Origin: Tachypleus tridentatus
Taxonomy: Eukaryota > Arthropoda > Merostomata > Xiphosura > Limulidae
Length of the DNA: 64,000 bases
Direction of reading: 5' to 3'
NCBI RefSeq assembly: GCF_004210375.1
Contig: NC_134832.1
Location: forward strand, 157,725,592 to 157,789,591
The notes beneath the pieces were generated by a model. It searched no databases and was not told where the DNA came from. It saw only the letters and a list, made by a program, of their open reading frames with translations. Positions 54,305 to 64,000 of this stretch are shown piece by piece. Position 1 is the first letter of the stretch, and each line of letters starts with the position of its first letter. Made by a program: the position numbers and the translations under genes.

Positions 54305-54479
54305 CCTCTACTTAATAAGTTATTTTCGTGTTCTTACCAGTGTAGGGAGTTTGCTGTGATCAGAAGTTAATATTAATTAGAGTTAAAAGAAAAGGGAAAA
54401 TAAGAAAGAAATGGAACAGCTGTTTTGTAGGTGGTTTGTTCTCCTACTTAATAAAATGTAATTAATTAGTATTTTTGCT

Positions 54480-54756
54480 GTGTTTCTTTAAATTCACACA
54501 TAATTCCACACAAAAGTTACACGAGGTTTATCTGCGCTAGCCGTCTCTAATTTAGCAATGTAAGACTAGAGGGAAAGCAGCTACTCATCACCGCCCACAG
54601 CCAACTCATAGGCTACTCTTTTACCAACGAATAGTGGGATTGACCGTATAATTATAACGCCCTCACGGCTGAAAGGTCGAGCATCTTTGGTGCGACCGGG
54701 ATTCGAACCCGCGACCCTCGAATTATGAGCCTAAACCCCATGTCCTTGTCGGGGCC
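54480..54756 (-). mobile_element. SINE-A, full length
   Basis: Tail TTCACACATAATTCCACACA, normal body, B box GGGATTCGAACCCGCGACCC, head ends GTCCTTGTCGGGGCC with a short loss near TATGAGCCTAAACC. Confidence 0.9.
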
Positions 54757-54797
54757 CTGAGAATCATTTCATGCGCACCTAAATTAAGTTGCTTCAT

Positions 54798-54872
54798 TGT
54801 TTGTTGTTAAGCAATGGGCTTCCTTTGTAGAGCCCAACACAGGTATAGAAACCATGTTTTTGGTCTTATATG
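54798..54872 (-). mobile_element. SINE-C fragment
   Basis: TTGTTGTTAAGCAATGGGCT, TCCTTTGTAGAGCCCAACAC and AGGTATAGAAACCATG. The rest of the head is missing. Confidence 0.55.
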
Positions 54873-55280
54873 TTTTTAAACAGCTTATCTAATCAATAAT
54901 TCATAAAACTAACTTAGCAGCACCAATGCTACATATCTTTTAAATGCCATATAAATACATGTTCAGAGTGTTAAATAAAAAACAACATATATAACACACG
55001 TAGTGTTGTTTCTTATATCGGAGTTCAGGTTATAACAGTGAAAAATACATGGACCTAAGTAGGTTGCTATCTGCTTTTAGTTTCTTTTTATTTTAATATT
55101 GGTCAAATAGTAGACTTCTAGCGGTACACTGTGTTAAAAATCTACATAGCAATTGGAAGCATCCAGACGGTAAGTTGTTTTAATAATAGAAGAATTAATA
55201 GCTTGCCTTAAAATGGTAAGTAGTGTTAACAATACAGGAAGTGATTAGTAGCTCTGAAAGAGAAGTGTCCTAGAGAAGGT
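54873..55280. other. Spacer, nothing recognised
   Basis: No feature recognised. Confidence 0.4.
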
Positions 55281-57125
55281 TTCACAGTAGTCACACTAAG
55301 TACACATTACATAACTCTAGAACTGTTTCACATCAGTCACACTAACCACACAATTCATAACTCTAGAACTGTTTCACATTAGTCACTAACTACACATTAC
55401 AAAACTCTAGAACCGTTTCACATTAGTCACACTAACTACACAGTACATAAGTCTGGAACTGTTTCACATTAATGACACCAACTACACAGTACCTAAGTCT
55501 GGAACTGTTTCACATTAATGACACCAACTATACAGTACATAACTCTAGAATTGTTTCACATTAATGACACCAACTATACAGTACATAACTTTCGAGCTGT
55601 TTCACATTAATGACACTAACTGTGCAGTACATAAGTCTAGAATTGTTTCACATTAATGACACCAACTATACAGTACATAACTTTCGAACAGTTTCACATT
55701 AATGACACCAACTATACAGCGCATAACTTTCGAAGAGTTTCACATTAATGACACTGACTACACAGTACATAACTTTTGCACTGTTTCACATTAATGACAC
55801 TAACTATACAGTACATAACTTTCGAACAGTTTCACATTAATGACACCAACTATTCAGTGCATAACTTTCGAAGAGTTTCACATTAATGACACTAACTATA
55901 CAGTACATAAGTCTATAATTGTTTCACATTAATGACACCAACTATACAGTACATAAGTCTGGAACTGTTTCACATTAATCACACCAACTATACAGTACAT
56001 AAGTCTGGAACTGTTTCACATTAATGACACTAACTACATAGTATATACGTCTGGAACTGTTTCACATTAATGACACCAACTATACAGTACATAGCTCTTG
56101 AATTGTTTCACATTAATGACACCAACTATACAGTGCATAACTTTCGAAGAGTTTCACATTAATGACACTGACTACACAGTACATAACTTTCGAACTGTTT
56201 CACATTAATTACATTAACTGTGCAGTACATAAGTCTGAAACTGTTTCACATTAATGACACCAACTATACAGTACATAACTTTCGAACTGTTTCACATTAA
56301 TGACACTAACTATACAGTACATAACTTTCGAACAGTTTCACATTAATGACACCAACTATACAGTGCATAACTTTCGAAGAGTTTCACATTAATGACACTG
56401 ACTACACAGTACATAAGTCTGGAACTGTTTCACATTAATGACACCAACTATACAGTACATAAGTCTGGAACTGTTTCACATTAATCACACCAACTATACA
56501 GTACATAAGTCTGGAACTGTTTCACATTAATGACACTAACTACATAGTATATACGTCTGGAACTGTTTCACATTAATGACACCAACTATACAGTACATAA
56601 CTTTCGAACAGTTTCACATTAATGACACCAACTATACAGCGCATAACTTTCGAAGAGTTTCACATTAATGATACTGACTACACAGTACATAACTTTCGCA
56701 CTGTTTCACATTAATGACACCAACTATACTGTACATAACTTTCGAACTGTTTCACATTAATGACACTAACTATACAGTACATAAGTCTATAATTGTTTCA
56801 CATTAATGACACCAACTATACAGTACATAAGTCTGGAACTGTTTCACATTAATCACACCAACTATACAGTACATAAGTCTGGAACTGTTTCACATTAATG
56901 ACACTAACTACATAGTATATACGTCTGGAACTGTTTCACATTAATGACACCAACTATACAGTACATAACTCTTGAATTGTTTCACATTAATGACACCAAC
57001 TATACAGTGCATAACTTTCGAAGAGTTTCACATTAATGACACTGACTACACAGTACATAAGTCTGGAACTGTTTCACATTAATCACACCAACTATACAGT
57101 GCATAACTTTCGAAGAGTCTCACAT
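55281..57125. repeat. 46-bp minisatellite with higher-order repeats
   Basis: About 40 copies of a 46-bp unit built on GTTTCACATTAATGACACCA, ACTATACAGTACATAAGTCT and GGAACT. Several unit types occur (ending GTCTGGAACT, CTTTCGAACA, CTTTCGAAGA or CTCTTGAATT). The rare type with TACATAGTATATACGTC occurs at about 56041, 56547 and 56915, exactly 11 and 8 units apart, with matching neighbours. Multi-unit blocks were therefore copied. The left edge (55290-55450) is the most diverged. Confidence 0.95.
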
Positions 57126-57257
57126 AAGACAAAATATATTTTAAGTGCTTCCATAGATCAATTTTCGTACTAAATTGTGGGTTTGAAACTCCATGAGTCG
57201 CATTCGTTACCCTAAAAAAAATTGCAGTCTTCACTTGGGGTTAGCAGATATGTAGTA

Positions 57258-57424
57258 AGAGTAGCTGTCAAATCCTATTATACAGTTTGAGAAGAGTAGT
57301 CCAATCGTTAACGGTGGGTGATGTTGACTAGCTAACTTCATTCAATTCTGTTATTTTTAAAATTAAGGACGGTAACGCAGATAATAATACCTCCTGTACC
57401 TTTGCGCAGAACCAAATAAACCAA
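57258..57424 (+). mobile_element. SINE-A 3' fragment
   Basis: AGTAGTCCAATCGTTAACGG, TGATGTTGACTAGCTAACTT, AAAATTAAGGACGGTAACGC and CTTTGCGCAGAACC. No head. Confidence 0.65.
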
Positions 57425-57604
57425 TCAAAATCGGTTATACCTTAGTCACACTGACTCTACGACAACAAGAGAATGGTTTGTTTCACCGACATTATAATAA
57501 ACACAAAGTGGATTTACCCTTACCCAGAGATTTTAATAATACTTAAGGTCTCCTCTGTAATTTGAGTTAACCCTAAGAGCCCGCATTTTGCCTTCGACCT
57601 ACTT

Positions 57605-57720
57605 CTGGTGGAAGAGCGGTATGTCTTTGTACTTACATTGCTAAAAATCAGGTTTCGATACCTGTTTTACAGATATTACAAATAGCCCATTATGTTGCTT
57701 TGTGCATAACTACAAATAAT
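57605..57720 (+). mobile_element. SINE-C copy
   Basis: GTGGAAGAGCGGTATGTCTT, TGTACTTACATTGCTA, CAGGTTTCGATACCTG and ATAGCCCATTATGTTGCTTT. Confidence 0.75.
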
Positions 57721-57991
57721 TAATCAATAATATTACCGAAATATTCTATTTAAACAAAATTTAAATTTGTTCATTTTGATCCTATGACCCCAGTCACGCA
57801 ACGCTGGTTCTGTGAAAATGCGAAAATAAAAACGGAATTATTGTTTTATGTCCTCAGTTTCCAACAACAGAAAAACTGTTTGTTTCCATGTTTAAAAATC
57901 ACGTGGAACACTCGTGTTTCACTTCCGTAAACAACTTATTAAATCAACGTCACAAACTTAGGCTTAATATTCGAGAAAGCTCATATTAAGC

Positions 57992-58248
57992 AGAGGCCAG
58001 GTGGGTTAGGGCGTTCGACTCGTAATCTGAAGGTCGCGGGTTCGAATCTCGGTCGCGCGAAACGTGCTCGCCTTTTCAGCCGTGGAGGTGTTATAGCATG
58101 ACCACTATTCGTTGGTAAAAGAGTGGTCCAAAAGTTGGCGCTGGGTGGTGATGACTTGCTGCCTTCCCTTTGGTCTTACACTGCTAAATTAGGGACGGCT
58201 AGTGCAGATAGCTCTCGTGTAGCTTTGCGCGAAATTCAAAGCAAACCA
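57992..58248 (+). mobile_element. SINE-A, nearly full length
   Basis: Starts within the head (AGAGGCCAGGTGGGTTAGGG), intact GCGGGTTCGAATCTCGGTCG, complete body and tail (GCGCGAAATTCAAAGCAAAC). Confidence 0.92.
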
Positions 58249-58701
58249 ATTTTATTGTTGAGGATTCGAACTTTAAAATAACGTAACAAAAGATAAACAC
58301 GTTCCTATTTATTGGTTTCTCGACATAATTAATTTCATTTTATTTGTATTCGCAATTCTTTTCAAACTTGTAGCACTGGTTACAATACTTAGATCAGTAT
58401 TTGCGTCAAACAAAACAAAACGATGGTGTTTGACTGTACATTAAAGGCTTTGAAGCTGCCAGTCTATGACCTTAAGATGATCGACATACGAGTTGACTTT
58501 CTAGTGCTATTAAAGTCATCTAATTTTTTTTTATTAATCTACTTAAATGACCCACAATTCTCTTTTTGTTATACGTATGAATAAAAAGCGAAAAGGAAAA
58601 TTTATGTCGTTCATTCATTGAGAACGGATATCAGTTAAATATTATGATAAAGTTAATGAAAATGATGTCTCGAACCTAAATTTCGAAACTGACTCCATAG
58701 A

Positions 58702-58972
58702 TCGGCCCGGCATGGCCAGGTGGTTAAGGTGCTTGACTCGAACTATGATGGTCGCGGGTTCGAATTTCCGTCACACCAAACATGTTCGCCCTCTCAGCTG
58801 TGGGGGCGTTATGATGAGACTGTCAATACAACTATTCGTTGGTAAAGCGTAGCCCAATAGTTGGCGGTGGTTGGTAATGACTATCTGCCTTCCCTCTGGT
58901 CTTACACTGCAAAATTAGGGATGTCTAACACAGAAATCCCTCATGTAGCTTTGCGCGAAATTAAAAAACAAA
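58702..58972 (+). mobile_element. SINE-A, full length
   Basis: Head CGGCCCGGCATGGCCAGGTG, B box GCGGGTTCGAATTTCCGTCA, tail AAATTAAAAAACAAATAGAT. ATAGAT on both sides is a possible short target duplication. Confidence 0.93.
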
Positions 58973-59382
58973 TAGATGAACGAAGGCCGATGTCTGACTT
59001 TCACTGTTGATATACATGGTTTCATGTAATAAACCATGTGGAGTCACATGGTTCATCTAGTGAATAACTATTGTACTTCTTCATTCATCTTTAAAATTTA
59101 AATTTTGTTTCGAAGTTCTTTGCAAATATAATTATATTACATCTAACAGATATAATTAGCTTTAGAATCAGGGTAATCAAATAGAAATTTCGCTGTGTTT
59201 GTATCTATGCATGTGGCTTTCGTTTACTAAGTGTCCCCACATGAATAGGTCAGCTGAGAGAGTAAATATCCTTTAAAGTGTAGGGTAGAGACTGATTGAA
59301 ATGATCAGGTTATGCACACACACTAAGTTTGTGGTTGAAACTTACTGAAATGACCCGGTAATGTACTGTAAGTTTGTGGTGA
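58973..59382. other. Intergenic, nothing recognised
   Basis: No feature recognised. Confidence 0.4.
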
Positions 59383-59503
59383 GTGTGTGTATTTTCTTAT
59401 AGCAAAGCCACATTGAGCTATCTGCTGTGTGCACCTAGGATAATCGAATCCCTGATTTTAGCGTTGTAAGTCCATAGACTTACCGCTGTACCAGCGGAGG
59501 ACA
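59383..59503 (-). mobile_element. SINE-B copy
   Basis: TGTGTGTATTTTCTTATAGC, AAAGCCACATTGAGCTATCT, GATAATCGAATCCCTGATTT and TAGACTTACCGCTGTACCAG. A near-complete copy. Confidence 0.9.
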
Positions 59504-59581
59504 ACTTACTGAAATTATCCTCTGATGCATTCCATGTTTGTAGTTCAAATTTACTGAAATTATCTGATGATGTGTCGTTAT

Positions 59582-59806
59582 TGTGTGCTGATTTTTACGC
59601 CCTTAACTTTGAATTAGAAGAAAGGCAATATCTAAAAGCACCCACCGCACGCTCTTTGGCTACTCCAACAGTGGGGCCTGTCTGCCACGCTCGTAACGAA
59701 CTCAAAACTTCAAAGTGTGTAATGATTTTTTGTGGGGTGGGGATTGAACTACAGAACTTCCAAAGGATAATCAGTCATGTTAAACAACTGGGCCGCACTC
59801 GACCTA
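59582..59806 (-). mobile_element. Variant SINE: different head on a SINE-A-like body
   Basis: On the minus strand the head reads GCCCAGTTGTTTAACATGAC ... TAGTTCAATCCCCACCCCAC. The body then has CACTGTTGGAGTAGCCAAAG, CGGTGGGTGC and GCCTTTCTTCTAATTCAAAG, which parallel the SINE-A body with large changes. The A/B-box text differs from SINE-A, so this may be a separate subfamily sharing the central domain. A plus-strand 80-codon frame here is a shadow. Confidence 0.5.
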
Positions 59807-60355
59807 GAAAATGACTGACATAACCTTGCAATGTACTTTGAGCGTGGAATATAGAGAGATGAACTGAAGGTGGGCTCTACGCGTGAGGAACATAGCATTA
59901 GAAATTGTTGAACTTTTTGTTTAAAATTAGATCCAAACCTCTAATACTTTGCGTTTCTTTCTTTTATATAACAGTAAGAACAATTTATAATTACGTTTGT
60001 TCAACCACAGCTATTAAAACTCGGTTTCTCGCACTGCAAGTCCACAGACTGTGGAAGAGAGGACTTTTAAATTCGAATTCCAAATTATGATATCTGAATC
60101 AGCTATTAACCACGAACTTCTGATAAAAGAATATTTATTGACATCACACAAACACCCAAGTGTAAAGAACAATCGTAGATCTTTAAAAATTCTCTATTGA
60201 TTCTTTTTTGTAAAATAAATAACAATATTTTTTTTTCTGTGAAGGTGACATCAACACATGGTACAGCTTGCCAGATTTCAATATATCATAACAAATGATA
60301 TTCTCGATGTACAGTAGTGGAATTATTTATTGAAACACACAAGTGATTCAGTTAT
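59807..60355. other. Intergenic, nothing recognised
   Basis: No feature recognised. Confidence 0.4.
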
Positions 60356-60660
60356 GGGTGCCCGCAGGGGGATAGGGGCACTCGCCCCAAACAAAAATGA
60401 GAATCACAGTCATTTCTTTATACATTCAGAACTTACATGTGTGTTTTTCTTTTAGCAAAGCCACATCGGGCTATCTGCTGAACCCACCAAAGGGAATCGA
60501 ACCCCTGATTTTAACGTTGTAAATCCGTAGACTTACCGCTGTACTAGCGGGGGACCTGAATTTACATATGGGTTGTTTATTCATTTCACAATTTCTTACT
60601 ACTTTGCCCCCATCTTAAAAACTTTGCCCCTACCTGGAAATATTTTTGAGGACTCCCCTG
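60356..60660. mobile_element. Possible TIR element hosting a SINE-B
   Basis: Left end GGGTGCCCGCAGGGGGATAG...GCACTCGCCCC and the complement of the right end (CCAGGGGAGTCCTC...GGTAGGGGC) are G-rich and loosely inverted. Repeats with GCCCGCAGGGGG ends are common in invertebrates. The class here is uncertain. Confidence 0.35.
60429..60569 (-). mobile_element. SINE-B, full length, TSD, nested
   Basis: Element 60441-60557, the best minus-strand reference copy: TTTTTCTTTTAGCAAAGCCA, CATCGGGCTATCTGCTGAAC, GGAATCGAACCCCTGATTTT, TGTAAATCCGTAGACTTACC. Flanks GAACTTACATGT (60429-60440) and GAATTTACATAT (60558-60569) match at 10 of 12. Confidence 0.92.
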
Positions 60661-60790
60661 GATACAGAAGTCACAACTAATCAAAAGTGATGAATTTAGT
60701 TGTGGTCCAGAACATCATGACACAACGTTCACGCCATTCTTAATAACAATAGCTTGTTTCCTTGTTTTAGGTTTTCCAGTGAGTTTTCCG
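60570..60790. other. End of the host TIR element and short spacer
   Basis: ACTACTTTGCCCCCATCTTA and CTTTGCCCCTACCTGG belong to the putative host element. Nothing else is seen. Confidence 0.35.
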
Positions 60791-60899
60791 TTTAGACAGT
60801 GGTAAGTTTACGGACTTACAACGCTAAACTCGAGGGTTCGATTCCCCTCTGTGGACACAGCAGATAGTCCAATGTGGCTTTGCTCTAGAAAAAACACAT
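60791..60899 (+). mobile_element. SINE-B copy
   Basis: ACAGTGGTAAGTTTACGGAC, TTACAACGCTAAACTCGAGG, GTTCGATTCCCCTCTGTGGA and CCAATGTGGCTTTGCTCTAG. Immediately followed by a SINE-C in the same orientation. Confidence 0.88.
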
Positions 60900-60995
60900 C
60901 CTCCAATGGAACAGTGGTACGTCTGCGGACTTACAATGCTAGAAACTAGGTTTCGATGCCCGTCGAGGGCACAGCACAAATAGCCCATTGTGTTT
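60900..60995 (+). mobile_element. SINE-C copy in tandem with SINE-B
   Basis: CAATGGAACAGTGGTACGTC, TGCGGACTTACAATGCTAGA, GGTTTCGATGCCCGTCGAGG and CACAAATAGCCCATTGTGTT. Confidence 0.85.
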
Positions 60996-61124
60996 AAATA
61001 AAACAGACAAAACCTTTTTCAGAAAAAAATAATTAGGGTTTTATTCCAGTCTCCAGGCAACAATCTAAGCACGTTGCTGTTGAATTGACGTTTAAAATAA
61101 AAATGTAAGAATAGTGAATAGAAT

Positions 61125-61360
61125 ATTCCAGTCGTTAGGGCACCAGACTCGCAACCCATGGGTCACGGGGTAGAATCCCTCACCGAACATGTTCGCTCTT
61201 TCAACCGAGAAGAAGTCATAGTGTGACGGTCAATCCAACTATCCGTTATTAAAATGATAACCAAAGTTGGCGGTGGATGGTTTTTGACTAGCTTCCTTTC
61301 CTCTAGTCTATGACTTTAAAATTAGAAAGAGCTAGCGCAAACAGCCCTGGAGTAAGTTTC
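61125..61360 (+). mobile_element. SINE-A, diverged
   Basis: Head CCAGTCGTTAGGGCACCAGA, ...GGTCACGGGGTAGAATCCCT. Body GTGTGACGGTCAATCCAACT and AGAAAGAGCTAGCGCAAACA. Confidence 0.8.
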
Positions 61361-61565
61361 AATAAATAAACAAGTAACGAACTCTAGCATTGATGTGGAG
61401 AACTGGATATTGACGGATCCTCTACACATTCAAGCAAAACGTATATACCCAGCGAGCCATTTTATCTGGATCGTATTCTTTGAACACCATATTTTAGTAA
61501 AACTCAACCAAATATATTCAAATACGCATTTTAGCCTGTATTCCACTGAGCCAAAACTCTGTCGT

Positions 61566-61849
61566 ATTTCTTTAGTTAGGCCCGGCGTGGTCAGGGCGTT
61601 CGAATCGTCATCTGAAGGTCGTCGGTTCGAATCCCCGTCGCACCAAACATTCTCGCACTTTCAGCCGTGGGGGCCGTTATAATTTAACGGTCAATCCTAC
61701 TATTCGTTGGTAAAAAAGTTGGCTGTGGGTGGTGATGACTAGCTGCCTTTCCTCTAGTCTTACACTGCTAACTTAGGGAAGGCTAGTGCAGATAGCCCTC
61801 GTATAGCATTGGGCCAATTTCAAAAACAAAACAAACAATTTCTTGAGTT
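61566..61849 (+). mobile_element. SINE-A, full length, 12-bp TSD
   Basis: Element 61578-61837, head AGGCCCGGCGTGGTCAGGGC (a ~10-bp loss in the D-arm region), intact TCGGTTCGAATCCCCGTCGC. Flanks ATTTCTTTAGTT (61566-61577) and ATTTCTTGAGTT (61838-61849) differ at one base. Confidence 0.92.
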
Positions 61850-62570
61850 TTACAACTGTTTTTATTTTTATTCTACCAGTTGTACTTTTCTGATGGAAAC
61901 AACATTTTATTAAATCTCGTGATCAGGTATTTGGTGAAAACGTTTTCAAATCGCACCAGACGAAAGACAGTTGTGATCAAAGCATTGTTTATACCAGCAA
62001 CTGCAAAATGTAATCATTTTCATTTTTCCCTTTAATGTCATCCACCAATTAAAATTAGAGTTTAATAGCACACACACTACAAATATTAAATGTCTGTGTG
62101 TATGTGTGATTAGAAATGTTGCAAAAGTTACTAGGAACAAATCTTGAGGACATAATAGTGGTTTTATTTCGTGCGTTTTAAAGCTATATTGGTAAAGTTT
62201 GTTCTGGTACTAATAACTCCAACCCGGATTCAATTAGTAACTAGTGCTTTAAAACGTCTGAAACAGTTTCAACCGTACATAGTAAGGAACATGATTGTTG
62301 TATCATTACTAATCAGAAGATCACGTGACGAGTTAACACGTAACAGGATTTTTTAACGTATTGACACCACATCTTTATCATTTTAAAGGTTTGTGAAGGT
62401 CACCTTGGCTTTTAAAAGGTTAAAAAGTTCAAAGTGAATCATCTTGTGCCTCTTAAGGTTTTCCTTTGAGGTATTTACAAATGTGGTCTCATTTTAGCGT
62501 GAAATAATGGTATACTAACAATTCCATGTCTAATATGGAAACGAAGACATTGATAACTGGATTCTATATG
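61850..62570. other. Intergenic, nothing recognised
   Basis: Short frames on both strands lack support. Confidence 0.4.
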
Positions 62571-62665
62571 TTCAGCTCTCCATTGGTTCAGAGGGGAAAT
62601 CTAAAGAATTATAACACTAAAAACCGGGTTCCGATACCCGTGGTGAGGTCACTGTCTAGGTCAAG
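62571..62665 (+). mobile_element. SINE-C copy
   Basis: CTCTCCATTGGTTCAGAGGG, TTATAACACTAAAAACCGGG, TTCCGATACCCGTGGTGAGG, then a degraded tail. Confidence 0.75.
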
Positions 62666-62678
62666 ATAAAACCCTTTT

Positions 62679-62826
62679 CTCTGTACCAACCCCCCCCCCC
62701 GCTAGTACAGCGGTATGTCTCCGGATTTACAACGCTAAAATAAGGGATTCGATTCCCCTCGGTGGACTGAGTAGATAGCCCTTTGTGGCTTTGCTATACG
62801 AAAAACACACACACTCCTCTGTACCA
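62679..62826 (+). mobile_element. SINE-B, full length, exact 10-bp TSD
   Basis: Element 62689-62816 starting in a C-run, then GCTAGTACAGCGGTATGTCT, GGATTCGATTCCCCTCGGTG, TTTGTGGCTTTGCTATACGA and AAAAACACACACAC. Identical CTCTGTACCA flanks at 62679-62688 and 62817-62826. One of the freshest insertions here. Confidence 0.94.
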
Positions 62827-63191
62827 TCATGTGAGATCTGATAACGATAGGTTTGTGGATGCGTTTAGCGTGTCTGATGTTATTGTTTCCCCCATAAACT
62901 CGGTTAGTCACGTGCCTGCAAAACTTCTGAGAAGATAGAAGGTTTCAGACGTTTTTCGAAAATTAATCTCTTTTCCAGTTCATATTAAAGAAAGTCCTTT
63001 TAACCAAACACTGAAGAAATCTCGCCAAAATTTCAACCTGTGCGTACAGCAAAGCACAAAAGATATAAACTAATATTGTTGCGGTTCGTCACCAAAAAAT
63101 GAAATATGGAAAAATATCCTTCCTTCTGATTACAATGTTTGAAAGGGCGCACATTTTTTTAGACGTAGTGTAACAATAGTTTTAGTAGGAC
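62827..63191. other. Intergenic, nothing recognised
   Basis: No feature recognised. Confidence 0.4.
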
Positions 63192-63450
63192 AGTGTTTTG
63201 TTTTTAATTTCGCGCAATGCTACACGAGGGCTATCTGCGCTAGCCGTCCTTAATTTAGCAGAGAGAAGGCAGCTAGTCATCACCACCCATCGCCAACTCT
63301 TGAGCTACTCTATTATCAACGAATAGTGGGATTCACTGTATCATTATAACACTCCCGTGGCTGATTGGTGCGACGAGGATTCTCACTCGCTACCCTCAAA
63401 TGACGAGTCGAACACCTTAACCCACATGGCCTTGCCGGGCCTAGTGTATT
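63192..63450 (-). mobile_element. SINE-A with two internal deletions
   Basis: Tail TTTTAATTTCGCGCAATGCT, body missing GTGTAAGACTAGA and the link before TTGGTGCGACGAGG, head GGCCTTGCCGGGCC (63441). AGTGTTTT / AGTGTATT flanks are a possible target duplication. A SINE-B follows directly. Confidence 0.88.
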
Positions 63451-63561
63451 TTTTCTTATAGCAAAGCCACATCGGGCTATCTGCTGAGTTTACTGAGTGG
63501 AATCGAGCCCCTGATCTTAGCGTTGTAAATCCGTAGACTTACCGCTATACCAGTGGGGAAC
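63449..63561 (-). mobile_element. SINE-B copy
   Basis: TTTTTTCTTATAGCAAAGCC, ACATCGGGCTATCTGCTGAG, GGAATCGAGCCCCTGATCTT and TAGACTTACCGCTATACCAG. Confidence 0.92.
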
Positions 63562-64000
63562 AGGACAGAGCGAAGATGGTGAGTGGAATATGTCTTCATA
63601 TAAAACAACTTTAGTGTGATATCAGATGTCGATGTTTTTTTTTTTTTTTTTTTTTTGGGAGGGAGGGTTTAAGAAAAAAACTAAACCACGTACTCACGTG
63701 CTGCAAACGGATCGGTTAAGATGAAAGTTCTTTGTACTTTACAAAACGTTCCCGGATGTCCTTCTAACTGTCAAGGTCAGAGTTATGAAGCGTGCACTTT
63801 AGATGCATGAAATGACTCAGGGATAACACTTTCGTAACACCAGAATGCAGTTCTTTTCGAAATTTATCTTGAACGATTGAGAAAGGCGGAGCTATCTTCA
63901 GGTGGGACAACTTTCTGGACAAAAAAAAACAACTTATCTGCTGGCGAGTTTAATCCGGAATTTTGAATTCTCGTGCGTTGTTTATTCTAGGTCACACAAA
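63562..64000. other. Intergenic, nothing recognised
   Basis: Contains a long T-run (63635-63656). No exon recognised up to the window end. Confidence 0.4.

Noticed and set aside
58702-58775. A functional tRNA gene
   Set aside because: The head keeps A- and B-box-like text and a CTCGTAA anticodon loop, but it continues into the SINE body and lacks clean acceptor and anticodon stems. The same applies to all SINE-A heads.

Overview
The window is eukaryotic nuclear DNA. It is AT-rich, has no long intact ORF, and carries dozens of tRNA-derived SINE copies, non-LTR, Penelope-like and mariner-type transposon remnants, large minisatellites, and short exon-like islands bounded by GT/AG splice sites. 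The dominant SINE has a tRNA-like head (GGCATGGCCAGGTGGTTAAG...) followed by a long conserved body. From memory this resembles repeats of horseshoe crabs (Limulus/Tachypleus), so a chelicerate is my best guess. This is recognition, not a search result. One 500-bp run of N (28175-28674) marks a scaffold gap.

Layout. 1-4.8 kb: intergenic, with a Penelope-like fold-back and a SINE. 4.8-10.1 kb: five separate minisatellites (33, ~45, 20, 79 and 40 bp units). The 33-bp array is an in-place expansion of the tail of a SINE whose head is still attached. 10-23 kb: mostly unclassified sequence with a 5'-truncated Jockey-like LINE end (12.3-13.6 kb), SINEs, and a decayed copy of an exon found at 26.4 kb. 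23.5-28.2 kb: a minus-strand gene I assembled by hand from phase-compatible exons. It encodes a cysteine-rich ephrin-receptor-like (GCC2/GCC3-type) module, one transmembrane helix split by an intron, and a basic cytoplasmic tail. A 66-bp minisatellite (24.0-25.0 kb) lies inside or just beside this gene, next to the candidate last exon. 28.7-39.0 kb: intron-like sequence with few repeats, holding two convincing plus-strand exons (35.3 and 38.8 kb) of an unidentified Ser/Glu-rich protein, and a weaker one at 29.1 kb. 39.3-40.2 kb: a decayed coding-like stretch. 40-64 kb: dense SINE territory with nested insertions, a complete but dead mariner-like element (45.5-46.7 kb), a perfect 36-bp inverted repeat (42.9 kb), a candidate terminal exon (53.3 kb), and a ~1.8 kb, 46-bp minisatellite with higher-order structure (55.3-57.1 kb).

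How the parts relate. The only gene products I can support are the minus-strand single-pass membrane protein and the plus-strand acidic protein, which diverge from either side of the sequence gap. Everything else is mobile or repetitive DNA. Several copies have clear target-site duplications, which date insertions relative to each other. I could not run alignments. Exon calls rest on splice motifs, reading-phase agreement and protein-like composition only. SINE-A, SINE-B and SINE-C are names used only in this report: SINE-A is the long tRNA-headed family with the ~260-bp body; SINE-B is the ~115-bp family whose tail reads AGCAAAGCCACATCGGGCTA on the minus strand; SINE-C is a related short family whose head ends near CCGGGTTTCGATACCCGTGG.
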